Shown here: positions 61,589-64,000 of the stretch, piece after piece | Numbering within the stretch: the first letter of the stretch is position 1 | Layout: each line of letters begins with the position of its first letter | NCBI RefSeq assembly: GCF_028023675.1 | Contig: NZ_JAQIOZ010000019.1 | Span: 29,536-93,535, forward strand | Source of the DNA: Primorskyibacter aestuariivivens | GTDB lineage: Bacteria; Pseudomonadota; Alphaproteobacteria; Rhodobacterales; Rhodobacteraceae | Length of the DNA stretch: 64,000 nucleotides | Direction of reading: 5' to 3' | Notes under the pieces: model-generated | Databases searched by the model: none | What the model saw: the letters and a program-made list of their open reading frames with translations, nothing else | Told to the model about the DNA's origin: nothing | Position numbers and translations under genes: made by a program

Positions 61589-61980
61589 TTTCTAATGATC
61601 ATCTGCCGCATCTTGTCGGATTAAAAACCTTATTGGCTACTGCCGCTGAATAAAGGAGCGCCGTCGCGAGGATTATTCCATGGGCTACATGAAAATTTCC
61701 AAAGCGCGGGCGCATGACTCTCACTCCGCGGTAGGGTCTAAAATTTTCCCTCGAAGTACAAGCCCGAAAAATCGCCGTGGCCTCTACCAAGCTCAAACGA
61801 AGCAGCGATAAGTTACAAACTTATTACGTCGCGCTTGCCGATGATCGCCGTGGGTTTTGCACAATCCGCTGATTCGTCGGTATGAGAGGGCTTCAGCTTT
61901 TCAGTGTGCTGAAATAGGGTCTAGACCCATTGATTTCCGGCAAGCAGCGTGATTCACGGCTCGAAAAACAAGCGGTGAAA
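61589..61980. other. Intergenic region with palindromes upstream of IS5-type remnant
   Basis: No supported gene. It contains the promoter side of the glycan operon. Two structures are visible: TTTCAG-TGTG-CTGAAA (61899-61914) and the perfect palindrome GGGTCTAGACCC (61917-61928), which may belong to an insertion-sequence end since the transposase remnant starts 53 bp later. Confidence 0.5.
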
Positions 61981-62495
61981 ATGTCCGATCTATTCCGATT
62001 GACGAATGCGCAGTTGGCGCGTCTGGAGCTCTTCTTCCCCACGCCTCATGGCAAGCTACGCGTTGATGATAGGCGTGTGTTGATTGGCATTATCTTCATC
62101 AATCGCCCACTGAACAGCGACCAGTATGGGCGTCAAAAAGGGGGGCGTGGACGCCTGATTGGTCGGACGAAGGGGACATGAACACCAAGCTGCACGCCAT
62201 CTGCGACAGCCAGGGCCGTCCGCTCAACTTGGTGGTGACCGCCGGACAGGTCAGCGACTACATCGGAGCGCGGGCATTGCTGAGCAACCTGCCGGATGTC
62301 GACTGGCTGCTCGGGGATTGCGGCTACGACGTCGACTGGTTCAGTAAAGCGTTGAAAGACAAGAGGATACGCGTCTGCATCCCGGGGCGGAGAAAACGCA
62401 AAAAGCTCATCTAGTACGACAAGCGGCGCTACAAACGCCGCAAGTGTATCGAGATCATGTTCGGCAGGCTCAAGGACTGGCGGCGTGTGGCGACC
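61981..62495 (+). pseudogene. IS5-family transposase remnant
   Basis: The N-terminus MSDLFRLTNAQLARLELFFP runs to IIFINR (about 62106), then the frame is broken and a large central part is missing. Coding resumes as MNTKLHAICDSQGRPLNLVV (62178) through GDCGYDVDWF. It hits a TAG at 62412 and continues in frame as MFGRLKDWRRVAT before losing homology near 62495. The central DDE segment and the C-terminus are lost, so it cannot be active. It lies 62 bp from the right alpA repeat. Confidence 0.85.
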
Positions 62496-62557
62496 CAAGC
62501 TCTCCGTCCAATTTTTTGGAACCACGTCAATGCTCGCAATCAGCCAACAACACCCAC

Positions 62558-62802
62558 CTTGATCCGCCGCCCTGTGATGCTAGGCTGGCCTCCTCTCGGG
62601 AGACTTGTCGAAACCCGAGCATCGCGATGCTCTTCAATCATGGAGACATCGTGATGAGGATACTTTCAAAACGCCAGGTCAAGGAGCTGGTCCTGTACTC
62701 GCCGCAACACATCGCCCGCCTGGAGAAAGCAGGCCAATTCCCGAAACGGGTCCAGCTGGGCTCGAACCGGGTGGGTTGGGTCGAGGATGAGGTGCTGGAA
62801 TG
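62558..62802 (+). repeat. Right copy of the alpA-region direct repeat
   Basis: About 245 bp, matching 51871-52112 in direct orientation. It includes an inverted repeat CTCGGG/CCCGAG (about 62595-62619) and the perfect palindrome GAGCATCGCGATGCTC (about 62617-62632) upstream of alpA. The left copy has an A replacing the central G, which breaks the palindrome core. Confidence 0.9.
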
Positions 62803-62851
62803 GCTCGAAATCCGGCTTGCGCGCCGCGAAATTCCCGACCGACACTCCTGA
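62654..62851 (+). CDS. AlpA-family excisionase/regulator
   Basis: A 65-residue winged-helix protein of the AlpA/MerR-like type: ILSKRQVKELVLYSPQHIARL followed by EKAGQFPKRVQLG and VGWVEDEVLEWLEIRLARRE. Such proteins switch on or assist excision of integrated elements and sit beside integrases on phage-like islands. GGAG lies 8 nt before the ATG. Upstream palindromes shared with the left copy may be its operator. It diverges in sense from the following minus-strand gene. Confidence 0.85.
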   Translation: MRILSKRQVKELVLYSPQHIARLEKAGQFPKRVQLGSNRVGWVEDEVLEWLEIRLARREIPDRHS

Positions 62852-62936
62852 TAACAGGAGCCGGGTGGCCGGGCGTGCACGGCCCGGTCACCCAATTGAT
62901 TTTGGCGGGAATTTACATATTGCTCACCGCACTAAG

Positions 62937-63833
62937 TCACGCTCCGCAAATTCGAACCGACTCGATTTGCGCACGATGCCATGGCGACTCCAACAATTCC
63001 GGGGCAACGCCGAGCCTCCGGCCGCCATTGTCCCGAATGCACAGCGATTTGGTCAGAACCGATGCGGCATATTTACCGTACAACGACGGGAGCAGCTCCA
63101 GAAACCGCTCCTCGCTGCTCCGCGTCGCAAAGACCCAAAGCACAAGCATATTGGCCTTCAATCCGTAGTGCGATTTGTGCAGGTCGCGATTGATGATATC
63201 CTTATACTGTGCAATCGAGCGGCTAAGAGACTTGCGGGCAAATTTGGACATCTTGGGTTCTGTGCCTCGGTCCACCTCCAGCGCAAAGGCACGGAAGCCG
63301 TTCTTGTACTGGAGGGCAAACAGCTGATCCGGGATCACTGTGCCATTCTGCGTCGGGATGCCGAGTGCCGCGTCCTTAATTGCGAGAATTTTGTGGGCGG
63401 GGATGTATCGGACGCCGTGGCGGGCAGCGGCGATGTCGATGGAGCTGGTGACGCAGGAAATGGTGTAGCCGTGCCACCAGTGCCCAGTGGGGCGGACGGT
63501 GGGTTCAGCCATGCCACGATCTTCCAGGAAGGCTTTCGCTTGGGCGGTCATATCGTAGATGTAAGGGGCGAAGTCAGCCTTGGCGGTCTGCCGTTGCTGC
63601 GGCGGTAGGCGGAGGAAGCCACCAGCCCGCAGCTTTTGCATGGCGCGCAGCGCCGTGTCCTTGCAGCGATGGGTATTGCTCGTCAATTCGTGGAGATACT
63701 GCGACGATTGCGGGCCGTGGCGTTCGATGTGCTTGAGCCAGCGGATTTCGCGGTCGGTGGGAACCACGCCGGATTGCGGCGCGATGTGGTGGAAGGTGGC
63801 CCGGCCCAGGCTGTCGGATTGTTTCTGTTGCAT
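62937..63833 (-). CDS. Replication-relaxation (Replic_Relax) family protein
   Basis: A 298-residue protein with an N-terminal winged-helix part (TDREIRWLKHIERHGPQSSQYLHEL ... ALRAMQKLRAGGFL). Then comes a nuclease-like core with YIPAHKIL, VIPDQLFALQYKNGFRAFALEVDRGTEP and YKDIINRDL, which is typical of the plasmid and ICE replication-relaxation family. The E-x-D-x-G segment and following Lys recall restriction-like folds. Found with AlpA-type regulators on mobile islands of roseobacters. It faces the alpA gene convergently. The start has no clear ribosome-binding site. Confidence 0.75.
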   Translation of the reverse strand: MQQKQSDSLGRATFHHIAPQSGVVPTDREIRWLKHIERHGPQSSQYLHELTSNTHRCKDTALRAMQKLRAGGFLRLPPQQRQTAKADFAPYIYDMTAQAKAFLEDRGMAEPTVRPTGHWWHGYTISCVTSSIDIAAARHGVRYIPAHKILAIKDAALGIPTQNGTVIPDQLFALQYKNGFRAFALEVDRGTEPKMSKFARKSLSRSIAQYKDIINRDLHKSHYGLKANMLVLWVFATRSSEERFLELLPSLYGKYAASVLTKSLCIRDNGGRRLGVAPELLESPWHRAQIESVRICGA

Positions 63834-63880
63834 GGGACAAGGATACGCCCGATCACAGCTCTGGCGAAGGTTTCAGCGGA

Positions 63881-63921
63881 TCTGAGCTACTCCCCAGTGT
63901 TTGGACAGTGTTCAGCGTAAA
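63881..63921. mobile_element. Probable insertion-sequence end
   Basis: Between the Replic_Relax gene and a truncated transposase gene, TGAGCTACTCC (63882-63892) and TTAAGCTACTCT (63922-63933) form a short imperfect direct repeat around TGTTTGGACAGTGTTCAGCG. This resembles the terminal repeat zone of an insertion sequence whose body continues beyond the window. The exact end cannot be fixed without the other terminus. Confidence 0.4.
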
Positions 63922-64000
63922 TTAAGCTACTCTTTGCTCCTGCTGACCTGATTGGGTTTCGTCTTTTCTTAGCCAGTAGACCACGGCTGGGGGTTTGCCG
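63922..64000 (-). CDS. C-terminal end of a transposase (partial, continues past window)
   Basis: The last 25 codons of a minus-strand frame read GKPPAVVYWLRKDETQSGQQ, then EQRVA and TAA. This tail is like the C-terminus of integrase-core transposases (IS3/IS481-like), where GKxPAxVYW follows the end of the catalytic core. The rest lies outside the window, so the family is uncertain. Confidence 0.5.
   Translation of the reverse strand, partial: GKPPAVVYWLRKDETQSGQQEQRVA

Noticed and set aside
61599..61796. A 65-codon minus-strand frame upstream of the GT-C gene
   Set aside because: No ribosome-binding site, no recognisable domain, and it covers the expected promoter of the glycan operon.

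Overview
The window is chromosomal DNA of a marine alphaproteobacterium of the Roseobacter group (Rhodobacteraceae). The evidence is the high-GC core with densely packed, translationally coupled genes, a Paracoccus-type sox cluster, roseobacter-style flagellar gene order, and housekeeping genes (gyrB, polA, argG, cca, hslO) between them. This assignment rests on gene content and order, since no rRNA or tRNA gene is present.

Region 1 (1-17.1 kb): the 3' end of gyrB, then a complete thiosulfate-oxidation (sox) locus. A soxSRT operon (minus strand) runs divergently from soxVW-XYZA-BCDEF (plus), followed by a DUF302 protein and a second SoxT-type permease; a minus-strand soxGH pair closes the locus. 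SoxS, SoxV and SoxW supply periplasmic reductant. SoxXA loads sulfur onto SoxYZ, SoxB releases sulfate, and SoxCD oxidises the sulfane sulfur. SoxR carries the two cysteines of persulfide-sensing repressors. ATTC-N8-GAAT-like sites lie upstream of soxS/soxV, soxX and soxG, with a related longer palindrome before soxB. Together they suggest one small regulon.

Region 2 (17.1-39.3 kb): ordinary core genes. These are polA, a zinc-ribbon protein, an orphan ABC ATPase, an L,D-transpeptidase lipoprotein, a bacterial voltage-gated sodium channel, an rRNA methyltransferase, a heterodimeric ABC exporter, a LysE exporter, cca, two NUDIX hydrolases, hslO, a receiver-PP2C phosphatase facing a lone Hpt protein, a phosphopantetheinyl transferase, a flavin reductase, argG and a paaI-paaK-tetR operon.

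Region 3 (39.3-51.5 kb): two divergent flagellar operons, fliF-fliH-fliN-fliP (minus) and fliL-x-motE-motA-y-flhA-fliR-flhB-fliJ-like (plus), with a CtrA-like box between them. x and y are poorly known proteins; y is a 672-residue exported protein.

Region 4 (51.5-64 kb): an accessory island. Two direct copies (about 245 bp) of an alpA regulator with its upstream palindromes flank about 10.5 kb. The left copy is decayed; the right copy is intact and sits beside a replication-relaxation-type gene. Between them are two GT-C-like membrane proteins and a tightly coupled operon (SDR, TIM-barrel isomerase, degenerate GT2, FAD oxidoreductase, GtrA, GT2). This looks like a polyprenyl-linked glycan-modification system. 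An IS5-type remnant and the end of another transposase gene mark repeated mobile-element activity. Base composition is uneven: the 52.4-54.6 kb gene and the region beyond 60 kb are clearly more AT-rich than the core.

The best candidates for something undescribed are the glycan island with its non-canonical glycosyltransferase, the shared-operator sox control region, and the unassigned flagellar proteins. No CRISPR array, rRNA or tRNA was seen.
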